The position numbers and the translations under genes were made by a program. Below are positions 56,470 through 64,000 of a stretch of DNA of 64,000 nucleotides, piece by piece. Origin of the DNA: Cavia porcellus (taxonomy: Eukaryota; Chordata; Mammalia; Rodentia; Caviidae). Position 1 is the stretch's first letter. Every line of letters starts with the position of its first letter. Where the stretch lies: contig NW_026947486.1 in assembly GCF_034190915.1 (NCBI RefSeq), positions 101,041,123 through 101,105,122 on the forward strand, in the 5' to 3' direction. A model generated the notes under the pieces. The model worked only from the letters and a program-made list of their open reading frames with translations. It made no database searches and was not told the origin of the DNA.

Positions 56470-57465
56470 TTTGTGATGAGTAATGTCTCAAGTTGCATCC
56501 ATATACCTGTAAAATCTTCAGTTACTCCTTGTTTATGGCTGAGTAGTACTCTATTATATTAAAAATGTCTTTTGTATCCATTTCTCAGTTGATGGGCTTT
56601 TGGGTTGTTTCCAAGATGTAGCTATTCCAAATTGTGCTGGTATAAACATGGGTCAACATATATCAATGTAGTACGATGTTTTTAATTTTTCTGGGAAGAT
56701 ACCCAGAAGATGAATAGCTGGGAGGATACCCTGAAGATGAATGGAACCTCTAATCCTAGATATTTAAGGAATCTCCACACTGATTTCCACAGTGGTTACA
56801 CCAGTCTACACTCCCACCAACAGTGGAGAAATGCTCCTTTCCCCCCACAGTCCCACCAGCATTTGATATCAGTTGATTTTTTGATGGTAGCCATTCTTTT
56901 TGGCGTAAGAAAGAAGCTCAGTGTTGTTTTAATCTGCATCTCTCAAAGGACCAGTGATGTTGAACACTTTTCCATATATTTATTTGCTGTTTGCCTTTCT
57001 TCTTCTGAGAAGTGTGTATTGTTCTCAGATGTCCTTTTTGGACTGTGTCTTTGAATTTGGGGAGGTCTGACTTTTTTCAATTATTTATATGTTCAAGATA
57101 TAAGTCCTTTGTCTGAGGGCAACGGGTTATACATTTTTCCCACTTGTGATGGTCTTTCCACTCTGTGATTCCTTTTGTTGTGCAAAAGATTTTTAATAAG
57201 ATGAGATCCCACTTGTTGATTTTTTGTGGTATTTCCCTTGCAGTTTAGGTTCCCTTGAAGTATCTGCCTGCACCTATGCCTGCACCTGTGTCTTCAAGAT
57301 TTCTACCTACCTTCTCTTCCAGTAGATTTAGTGTTTCTATTTTAATTTTTATATCTTTGATCCATTTTGACTCTAGTTTAGTGTATAGTGGTAAACATGG
57401 GTCTGTCTACTTTCAGTTTTCAGCAGATGGAACTCCAGTTTTCTAGCACCATGTATTTGTTAAGG
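56470..57465 (-). mobile_element. L1 ORF2 C-terminal fragment (older)
   Basis: Reads on the - strand as the ORF2 C-terminus ('ggctgagtagtactctatta' at about 56538, the 'ccaagatgtagctattcc' region, and the 'cacagtggttacaccagtct' then 'acactcccacc' region). It reaches about 57465, where a second L1 3' end interrupts it. It resumes for a few bases at 57594-57612 ('agcaccacatattaaagagg'). Frames are broken. Confidence 0.85.
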
Positions 57466-57613
57466 TTTTTTTTTTTTTTAATTTTAAAGAGAGCAAAAGA
57501 AAACAGAGTGAAATAAAGCAAATCAGAACAGGAAAATGCAAGCAACACAGCACTGCACAACAAAACAACTGGACATCAACAGTAGCTAACATCAGCACCA
57601 CATATTAAAGAGG
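57445..57613 (-). mobile_element. Very short L1 3'UTR insertion nested in the older L1
   Basis: A T-run at 57466-57479 is followed by about 115 bp of L1 3'UTR ending 'cagtagctaac'. It is flanked by a diverged target duplication of about 20 bp ('agcaccatgtatttgttaagg' and 'agcaccacatattaaagagg'). Confidence 0.7.
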
Positions 57614-57621
57614 TGATTTTT

Positions 57622-58738
57622 CGGCAGAGGAGGAGCTGGGCAGATCTGGGCTGCCCTCACCGGTCTCTCTGCGTGTCTGGAGGACTCTGGATATCTCCGC
57701 CCAGACTGCTGGAGTTCCCCCAGGCTTCCAGGTGCAGTGAAGGGGAGAGGTGGGTTTGAGGCTTCCATATCAGCCTCCCCATTCTGGCTTCACTTGGAGA
57801 CCTGCTGAGCTCCCGATAGGTGGGCTGGCCCACACTACCAGCCTAGCCCAGCCTGTTTAGCAGCCGCGCCTGGCCATAGGTCTGCAGAGGAGGAGCTGGG
57901 CAGATCTGGGGTGCCCTCACCGGCCTCTCTGCATGTCTGGAGGACTCTGGATATCTCCGCCCAGACTGCTGGAATTCCCCCAGGCTTCCAGGTGCAGTGA
58001 AGGGGAGAGGTGAGTTTGAGGTTTCCACATCAGCCTCCCCATTCCGCCTTCACTTGGAGACCTGCTGAGCTGCCAACTGATGGGCTGGCCCACACTACCA
58101 GCCTAGCCCAGCCTGTTTAGCTGCCGCGCCTGGCCATAGGTCTGCAGAGGAGGAGCTGGGCAGATCTGGGCTGCCCTCACCGGCCTCTCTGCGTGTCTGG
58201 AGGACTCTGGATATCTCCGCCCAGACTGCTGGAGTTCCCCCAGGCTTCCAGGTGCAGTGAAGGGGAGAGGTGGGTTTGAGGCTTCCACATCAGCCTCCCC
58301 ATTCCGGCTTCACTTGGAGACCTGCTGAGCTCCCGATAGGTGGGCTGGCCCACACTACCAGCCTAGCCCAGCCTGTTTAGCTGCCGCGCCTGGCCATAGG
58401 TCTGCAGAGGAGGAGCTGGGCAGATCTGGGGTGCTCTCACCGGCCTCTCTGCGTGTCTGGAGGACTCTGGATATCTCCGCCCAGACTGCTGGAATTCCCC
58501 CAGGCTTCCAGGTGCAGTGAAGGGGAGAGGTGGGTTTGAGGCTTCCATATCAGCCTCCCCATTCTGGCTTCACTTGGAGACCTGCTGAGCTGCAGACGGA
58601 TGGGCGGGCCCACACTATCAGCCTAGCCCAGCCTGTTTAGCTGCCACGCCTGGCCAGAGGTCTGCAGAGGAGGAGCTGGGCAGATGTGGGGTGCCCTCAC
58701 CGGCCTCTCTGCGTGTCTGGAGGACTCTGGATATCTCT
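57622..58738 (+). promoter_or_regulatory. L1 5'UTR promoter: tandem 260-bp monomers
   Basis: The phrase 'tctgcagaggaggagctggg' recurs at exact 260-bp steps (first, partial copy at about 57625; then 57881, 58141, 58401 and 58661). Monomers differ by only a few bases. They are G+C-rich and CpG-containing ('gctgccgcgcctggcca'). Rodent L1 promoters are built this way, each monomer adding promoter strength. The last copy ends near 58738, where the non-repeated linker starts. Confidence 0.95.
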
Positions 58739-59039
58739 GCAACCAGGGAGGGTCCACAGGTTCCTGAAGCACTGCAGCCTGTGGTGAGTACCCTAACCCG
58801 GCTGCGATTGAAGAACTGTGGAGCTTCCAAGGGGCAGGTGGGCGCACAGTGTCACTGAGGCCCAACTTGTCTGGAACTGTGGAGTTCTGAGCAGGCAGAG
58901 GAGGGCCACTGGTTCTGTAGGCCCAATGGCTTGGGGTAGCGCGGTGCCAGAGTCTCAGTAGCTCCAAACATAGAAGGGGATTTTCAACAGATCCTGAGGA
59001 AGCTTTCAAATAACACTTGAAACACAGAAATATAGGAAA
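58739..59039 (+). other. L1 5'UTR linker between monomers and ORF1
   Basis: Unique segment also present in the inverted L1 at the left edge. It contains the ~75-bp block ('gcagcctgtggtgagtaccc' region) that older monomers carry but the 260-bp monomers lack. A-rich just before the ORF1 start codon. Confidence 0.85.
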
Positions 59040-60092
59040 ATGACAAAACGAAAGACCAAATTACAACCTCAAACCTCCAGCCCATCTCAAGAAACCCTAG
59101 GAGCGATGTATATAGAAGAAAATATATCCCATCCACCTCATATATCGGACACAATAGCCACTGAAATTGACAAGCAACTCCAGGAAGCTTTAAAGAAATT
59201 CAAACTCGAAATAATCTCCCAGATAAAAGAAGAAATGATAAAAGAAATGAAAGAGATTCTAAATATATCTAAAGAAAACACAGATAAAAAATTGGAGGAA
59301 CTAAACAAAAAGATAGAATCCCTAGACGAGCAATATAAGAAACAAACAGAATACATAATGCAGATGCACAGAGATATACAGGAAATAAAAAACTCCACTG
59401 AAAGTTGTAAAAACCGCCTTAATGAAAGTGAAGATAGAATTTCAGACCTGGAAGACAGGATTGCAGCTAGTGAACAGGAAAGGAAAGATCTTTTGAAAAT
59501 AACAAGGAATCAGGAAACAACAATTCAACAACTGCAAGACAATGCAAAGAAGAATAATATAAGAATGATAGGGATTAATGAAAGAGAGGGAGACAACATG
59601 AAGGATGTCAGGAGGATATTTAGAGAAGTAATAGCTGAAAATTTCCCAAGCATGAGATCAGAAACTGACATCAGGATCAGTGAAGCATATAGAACTCCAA
59701 ACAGTCATAACCAAAATAAAACTACACCCAGACATATAATAATGACCATCCCAGAAATCCAACACAAGAATAGATTATTAAAAGCTGTCAGAGAGAAAAG
59801 ACAGATCACTTATAAAGGAAAACCTATCAGAATCACAGCAAACTTCTCAGCACAAACGATAAAGTCAAGAAGAGCATGGAGTGAAGTATTCCAGATCCTA
59901 AAGCAAAATGATTTCCAACCAAGACTGATATATCCTGAAAAACTATCATTCAAAATAGATGGTGCAATACGATACTTCCATGACAAAGAACAGCTGAAGA
60001 ACTTCATGAACACCAAACCAACCCTGCAAAAAATATTGAAAGACAGTTTAGATACACAAAGGGAAAAACCACTAAGCAAAGCAAATAATTAA
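59040..60092 (+). CDS. ORF1: L1 ORF1 protein (RNA-binding chaperone)
   Basis: ORF1p trimerises and coats L1 RNA in a cytoplasmic ribonucleoprotein. The 350-residue frame is uninterrupted, a normal length for L1 ORF1p. Residues 1-30 are a basic, Ser/Pro/Gln-rich tail. About 35-165 is a long heptad-type coiled coil rich in Lys, Glu, Ile and Leu, including '[10 protein letters not shown]' and 'RISDLEDRI'. About 168-250 is the RRM-like domain (starting '[10 protein letters not shown]', with 'IIMTIPEI'). About 251-340 is the C-terminal domain ('[15 protein letters not shown]', '[12 protein letters not shown]', '[10 protein letters not shown]'). The start ATG has an A-rich context and its position matches the ORF1 start of the inverted copy at the left edge. 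The last 17 bases overlap the open ORF2 frame. Confidence 0.96.
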   Translation: MTKRKTKLQPQTSSPSQETLGAMYIEENISHPPHISDTIATEIDKQLQEALKKFKLEIISQIKEEMIKEMKEILNISKENTDKKLEELNKKIESLDEQYKKQTEYIMQMHRDIQEIKNSTESCKNRLNESEDRISDLEDRIAASEQERKDLLKITRNQETTIQQLQDNAKKNNIRMIGINEREGDNMKDVRRIFREVIAENFPSMRSETDIRISEAYRTPNSHNQNKTTPRHIIMTIPEIQHKNRLLKAVREKRQITYKGKPIRITANFSAQTIKSRRAWSEVFQILKQNDFQPRLIYPEKLSFKIDGAIRYFHDKEQLKNFMNTKPTLQKILKDSLDTQREKPLSKANN

Positions 60093-60132
60093 ACAGAACA
60101 GAAAGATAAAGAAGCAACAGCAGAGAGATAAC

Positions 60133-63100
60133 ATTCCTACAATTAACCAGCATTTAACAGTAATAACCATTAATGTAAATGGTCTCAATGCACCAATCAA
60201 AAGAAACAGACTAGCAGAATGGATCAAGAAACAAAATCCAACCATATGCTGTTTACAGGAAACCCATCTAACCCAGAAGGATACTCACAGACTGAAAGTC
60301 AAAGGATGGAAAACAATTCTTCATGCAGCAGGAATCCAAAAAAAGGCAGAAGTAGCCATTCTGTTTGCAGACAACATGAACTTTAAACCAACAATGACCA
60401 TAAAGGACAAAGAAGGTCACTACATACTCGTAAGGGGAAAACCCCAAGAGGAAGAGATAACTATCTTAAATATATACGCACCAAACTCCAGAGCACCCAG
60501 TTATATAAAACAATTATTAACAGAAATGAAACCTCAAATTATCAGTAACACAATTGTAACAGGAGACCTTAATACACCACTGACACCAAGGGACAGATCA
60601 ACCAGAGAGAAAATGAGCAAAGAAATAACAGAACTGAATCACACCTGTGAACAAATGGGTTTGATAGACATATACAGAATGTTCCACCCAACAACATCAG
60701 AATACACATTCTTCTCAGCAGTACATGGATCATTTTCTAAAATAGACCATATATTAGCTAAAAGAACATATTTAAGCAAATGCAAAAAAGTTGAAATCAT
60801 CCCTTGCATATTATCGGATCATAGCGCTCTGAAATTAGAAATTAATGACAAAAGATACTGCAAAAATTCCGCAAACACATGGAAACTAAATAACACACTC
60901 TTGAGTAATCAGTGGGTCACAGAAGAAATTAAAGAAGAAATTAAACAATACCTAAAAGAAAATGAAAATGCAGATACAACTTACCGGAATCTGTGGGATG
61001 CAATGAAAGCCGTTCTGAGAGGAAAATTTATTGCACTGAGTTCCCACATCAGGAAAACAGAACGAATACAAATAAATAACTTGATGCTACACCTCAAACA
61101 GCTAGAAAAAGACGAGCAAGTCAAGCCCAAAGCCAAAAGAAGAGAGGAAATTATAAAAATCAGAGCAGAAATCAATTCAATAGAGACTAAGAAAACAATC
61201 CAAAGAATCAACGAATCAAAGAGTTGGTTATTTGAAAGAATAAATAAAATCGATAAGCCCCTACCCAACCTTATTAAAAAAAGGGAAGAAAAAACTCAAA
61301 TTCATGCAATAAGAAATGAAAAAGGAGAAATCACTACAGACCCAATAGAAATACAGAGGATCATCAACACCTATTTTGAAAACCTCTACTCTCAAAAGTT
61401 TGATAACACAGAAGAAATAGACAGATTCTTAGAAGCATATGAAGTACCAAATCTAGATCAAGAGGATGTAAAACTGTTGAATAACCCAATCTCTGCTAAT
61501 GAACTTGAAAATGTAATTAAGGCCTTACCCACCAAGAAGAGCCCAGGCCCAGATGGATTCACTGCAGAATTCTACAAGAAATATAAAGAAGACCTAATGC
61601 CGACACTCCTCAAACTATTCAATGAAATTGAAAGGGAAGCAATCCTTCCTAAGTCATTCCTGGAAGCAAATATTACTCTAGTACCAAAACCTGAGAAAGA
61701 CCCAACTAAAAAAGAGAACTATAGACCTATCTCCCTAATGAACACAGATGCAAAAATCCTCAATAAAATATTGGCAAATAGGATCCAGCAAATCATCAAG
61801 AAGATTATACACCATGACCAAGTGGGATTCATCCCAGGAATGCAAGGATGGTTCAACATACGCAAATCAATAAATGTAATCCACCATATCAATAAAGCCA
61901 AAAATAAGAATCACATGATCATTTCCATAGATGCAGAAAAAGCCTTCGATAAGGTCCAACACTTATTCATGATAAGAACTTTACAGAAAATTGGAATAAA
62001 TGGTCTTTACCTCAATATAATAAAGGCCATTTATGACAAACCAACAGCCAGCATCATACTAAATGGCCAAAAATTGAAAGCCTTTACTTTAAAATCGGGC
62101 ACAAGACAAGGATGTCCTTTATCACCACTCCTATTTAATATAGTACTGGAAGTACTAGCCAGAGCAATTAGGCAAGAAAGAGAAATAAAAGGGGTGAAGA
62201 TAGGAAAAGAAGAAGTTAAATTATCATTGTTTGCAGATGACATGATACTCTACATAGAAGACCCCCTAAACTCCATTGAAATACTCTTAGATACAATAAA
62301 TAAATTCAGTAATGTGGCTGGATACAAAATCAATACTCAGAAATCAATAGCATTCCTATACACGAACAACAAAATTACAGACAGGGAAATAAGAGAAACC
62401 GGACTATTCACATTAGCAAGCAAAAAAATGAAATATTTAGGAATTACTCTTACGAAAGAAGTGAAAGACTTATACAGTGAAAATTATAATACACTGAGAA
62501 AGGAAATTGAAGACGATCTCAGAAAATGGAAAGACATCCCTTGCTCATGGATAGGAAGAACAAACATTGTGAAAATGGCCATTCTCCCAAAACTGTTATA
62601 CAGATTCAATGCAATCCCAATAGAAATACCATCAACATACCTTATAGATCTAGAGAAATCACTCCTAAATTTCATTTGGAACAAGAAGAGACCTAGAATA
62701 GCAAAGGCAATTCTAAGCAGCAAAGACAAAGCAGGAGGCATCACAATCCCTGACTTGAAGTTATACTACAAAGCAGCAGTAGTAAAATCAACATGGTATT
62801 GGAATCAAAACAGAGCCGAAGATCAGTGGAATAGATTAGAAGATACAACCACAACTAGGAACACACTCAACCACCTTATCGTTGATAAAGGAGCCAAGCA
62901 GGTTCACTGGAAGAACGACAGTCTCTTTAATAAATGGTGCTGGAAAAACTGGCTCTCCATTCGCCGAAAACTAAAGCTAGACCCATGTCTATCACCATGT
63001 ACTAAATTAAAATCTAAATGGGTCAAAGATCTGAATATTAAAACAGAAACAGTAAATCTATTGGAAGACAAATTAGGTAGAAACCTTGGAGACATAGGAG

Positions 63101-63948
63101 TAGGTAAAGAATTCATGAACAAGACTCAAACCGCACGGGAAATACTTCCCAGAATCAATAACTGGGACCACTTCTTATTAAAAAGTTTCTGCATGTCAAA
63201 AGAAATCTCCAGCATAGTGAAAAGAAAACCCACAAACTGGGAAAAGATTTTAGTGAACTCTCTCTCAGACAAGGGACTCTTGTCTAAAACATATAAAGAA
63301 TTAAAGAAACTCAGACCTCCAAAATTCAAAGATCCAATCCAAAAATGGGCATCTGAGATGAATACGCAATTCTCAGATGAAGAAATGCAAATGGCAAATA
63401 AATACATGAAAAAATGCTCATCATCATTGGTCATTAGAGAAATGCAAATTAAAACCACACTGAGATACCATCTCACTCCTGAAAGAATGGCCAGGATCAA
63501 GAAACCTGACAACAAATGCTGGAGAGGCTGTGGGGAAAAAGGAACTCTCCTGCACTGCTGGTGGGAGTGTAGACTGGTACAGCCTTTGTGGAGATCTGTC
63601 TGGAGATTTCTCAAAAAGTTGGGACTGGAAATCCCATTTATTCCAGCTATTCCACTTCTAGGCATATTCCCAGAAGAAGTGAAAGCATCATACCACAGTG
63701 ATATATGTGCTCCTATGTTTATAGCAGCACAATTTGTAATCGCCAGATCTTGGAAACAACCCAAGTGTCCATCAACTGAGGAATGGATAAAAAAGGTGTG
63801 GTATTTCTATACAATGGAGTATTATTCAGCTATAAAGAAGGATCACATTGAGATATTTATCAATAAATGGGCGCAGCTTGAGACCATACTCATAAGTGAA
63901 ATAAATCAATCTCGCATGTGTGAATACCGAATAGTTTCCCTAATGTAA
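60133..63948 (+). CDS. ORF2: L1 ORF2 protein (endonuclease/reverse transcriptase), no AUG at the expected start
   Basis: ORF2p nicks target DNA and reverse-transcribes L1 RNA. The frame is open from 60076 to TAA (63946-63948), with no stop and no ATG before 60376. I place the start at 60133 (ATT) because from there the catalytic residues take the human numbering: N14 (60172), E43 in 'QETH' (60259), D145 in 'GDLNTP' (60565), H230 in 'SDH' (60820) and the RT motif FADD at 700-703 (62230). Length would be 1271 residues; L1 ORF2p is usually about 1275-1280. The first ATG (60376, codon 82) would lose N14 and E43 and kill the endonuclease. Domains: endonuclease about 1-238, Z region, RT about 450-770 ('[15 protein letters not shown]'), and Cys-rich C-terminus near 63520 ('[14 protein letters not shown]'). 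ORF2 of L1 is made by inefficient reinitiation after ORF1, which in human L1 tolerates loss of AUG. Confidence 0.93.
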   Translation: MPTINQHLTVITINVNGLNAPIKRNRLAEWIKKQNPTICCLQETHLTQKDTHRLKVKGWKTILHAAGIQKKAEVAILFADNMNFKPTMTIKDKEGHYILVRGKPQEEEITILNIYAPNSRAPSYIKQLLTEMKPQIISNTIVTGDLNTPLTPRDRSTREKMSKEITELNHTCEQMGLIDIYRMFHPTTSEYTFFSAVHGSFSKIDHILAKRTYLSKCKKVEIIPCILSDHSALKLEINDKRYCKNSANTWKLNNTLLSNQWVTEEIKEEIKQYLKENENADTTYRNLWDAMKAVLRGKFIALSSHIRKTERIQINNLMLHLKQLEKDEQVKPKAKRREEIIKIRAEINSIETKKTIQRINESKSWLFERINKIDKPLPNLIKKREEKTQIHAIRNEKGEITTDPIEIQRIINTYFENLYSQKFDNTEEIDRFLEAYEVPNLDQEDVKLLNNPISANELENVIKALPTKKSPGPDGFTAEFYKKYKEDLMPTLLKLFNEIEREAILPKSFLEANITLVPKPEKDPTKKENYRPISLMNTDAKILNKILANRIQQIIKKIIHHDQVGFIPGMQGWFNIRKSINVIHHINKAKNKNHMIISIDAEKAFDKVQHLFMIRTLQKIGINGLYLNIIKAIYDKPTASIILNGQKLKAFTLKSGTRQGCPLSPLLFNIVLEVLARAIRQEREIKGVKIGKEEVKLSLFADDMILYIEDPLNSIEILLDTINKFSNVAGYKINTQKSIAFLYTNNKITDREIRETGLFTLASKKMKYLGITLTKEVKDLYSENYNTLRKEIEDDLRKWKDIPCSWIGRTNIVKMAILPKLLYRFNAIPIEIPSTYLIDLEKSLLNFIWNKKRPRIAKAILSSKDKAGGITIPDLKLYYKAAVVKSTWYWNQNRAEDQWNRLEDTTTTRNTLNHLIVDKGAKQVHWKNDSLFNKWCWKNWLSIRRKLKLDPCLSPCTKLKSKWVKDLNIKTETVNLLEDKLGRNLGDIGVGKEFMNKTQTAREILPRINNWDHFLLKSFCMSKEISSIVKRKPTNWEKILVNSLSDKGLLSKTYKELKKLRPPKFKDPIQKWASEMNTQFSDEEMQMANKYMKKCSSSLVIREMQIKTTLRYHLTPERMARIKKPDNKCWRGCGEKGTLLHCWWECRLVQPLWRSVWRFLKKLGLEIPFIPAIPLLGIFPEEVKASYHSDICAPMFIAAQFVIARSWKQPKCPSTEEWIKKVWYFYTMEYYSAIKKDHIEIFINKWAQLETILISEINQSRMCEYRIVSLM

Positions 63949-64000
63949 GTAATGATTCAAATATATAAAAATATGTGGTAATCATGATTCCCCATTAGGT
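63949..64000 (+). other. L1 3'UTR, start
   Basis: A/T-rich sequence after the ORF2 stop, including 'taatcatgattcccca', which also appears in reverse at about 5685 in another L1 copy. Cut by the window edge. Confidence 0.85.

Larger units (their letters stand above)
57615..64000 (+). mobile_element. Young, nearly full-length L1 retrotransposon
   Basis: Order: four 260-bp promoter monomers plus a part, a unique linker, ORF1, a short junction, ORF2 and the start of the 3'UTR; the element runs off the right edge. Both ORFs are uninterrupted, unlike all other L1 copies in the window. L1 moves by target-primed reverse transcription using its own ORF1p (RNA chaperone) and ORF2p (endonuclease and RT). 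The 5' end at about 57615 directly abuts older L1 sequence. Because the 3' end is outside the window, tail length and target duplication cannot be judged. Confidence 0.95.

Noticed and set aside
57622..58738. CRISPR array or satellite
   Set aside because: Units are 260 bp, contiguous and without spacers, and they lead directly into L1 ORF1, so they are promoter monomers.
57843..59009. Repeated ~61-residue - strand frames in the L1 5'UTR
   Set aside because: The similar peptides result from the 260-bp monomers being near-identical DNA; there is no sign of coding selection.
59138..63764. Frames on the - strand within the young L1
   Set aside because: They are shadows of ORF1 and ORF2, which have the expected motifs and length on the + strand.

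Overview
This is mammalian nuclear DNA, most likely from a rodent. The evidence is numerous B1-type (7SL-derived, single-monomer) SINEs, a composite B1-dID SINE, many ID-type tRNA-derived SINEs, rodent-style L1 elements with monomeric promoters, and MaLR LTRs. The ID variant and the B1-dID composite suggest a non-muroid rodent (for example the beaver/kangaroo-rat or squirrel side of the tree), but I cannot fix the species. No intact cellular protein gene was found. The window is a graveyard of transposons and retroviruses that also holds one decayed zinc-finger gene and one processed pseudogene.

Layout. 1-1205: inverted L1 pieces (a monomeric 5'UTR ending at an ORF1 start codon, and a separate L1 3'UTR). 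1225-2085: a partial duplicate of an intron that recurs at 32640-33405. 2.1-12.2 kb: intergenic DNA with scattered SINEs and two 3'-end L1 fragments, one apparently a twin-primed inversion. 12.25-14.13 kb: a truncated gammaretrovirus-like provirus (LTR plus env) abutting an old L1 5' end. 15-23 kb: MIR, MaLR LTR, B1 and ID SINEs and a 260-bp polypyrimidine tract. 23.6-34.6 kb: remains of a SCAN-KRAB-C2H2 zinc-finger gene on the + strand. A SCAN exon, a possible linker exon, a KRAB-A exon and a finger exon lie in the expected order, each recognised domain damaged; an ancient L1 sits in the last intron. 37.8-40.6 kb: an internally deleted provirus (two diverged LTRs and a pol fragment). 41.5 kb: MaLR LTR. 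42.53-49.95 kb: a two-LTR gammaretrovirus-like provirus on the - strand, with 4-bp target duplication, proline-tRNA-like primer site, gag and pol remnants and env, multiply disabled. 51.1-55.15 kb: a long 5'-truncated L1 on the - strand. 55.15-56.44 kb: a VAMP3-like processed pseudogene on the - strand. 56.47-57.6 kb: nested older L1. 57.62 kb to the right edge: a young, nearly complete L1 on the + strand with four 260-bp promoter monomers, intact ORF1 and a fully open ORF2.

The most notable result concerns the young L1. Its ORF2 frame is open over the full expected length, but where the start codon should be the sequence has ATT (60133-60135). Counting from that codon places the endonuclease and reverse-transcriptase catalytic residues at the same numbers as in human ORF2p (N14, E43, D145, H230, FADD at 700-703). 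The first in-frame ATG is codon 82, downstream of N14 and E43. Other points of interest are a nonsense codon shared by two separate env copies, a pol-derived duplication inside one env, a microsatellite that grew from the isoleucine codons of a membrane anchor, and a SINE present in one copy of the intronic duplication but absent from the other.
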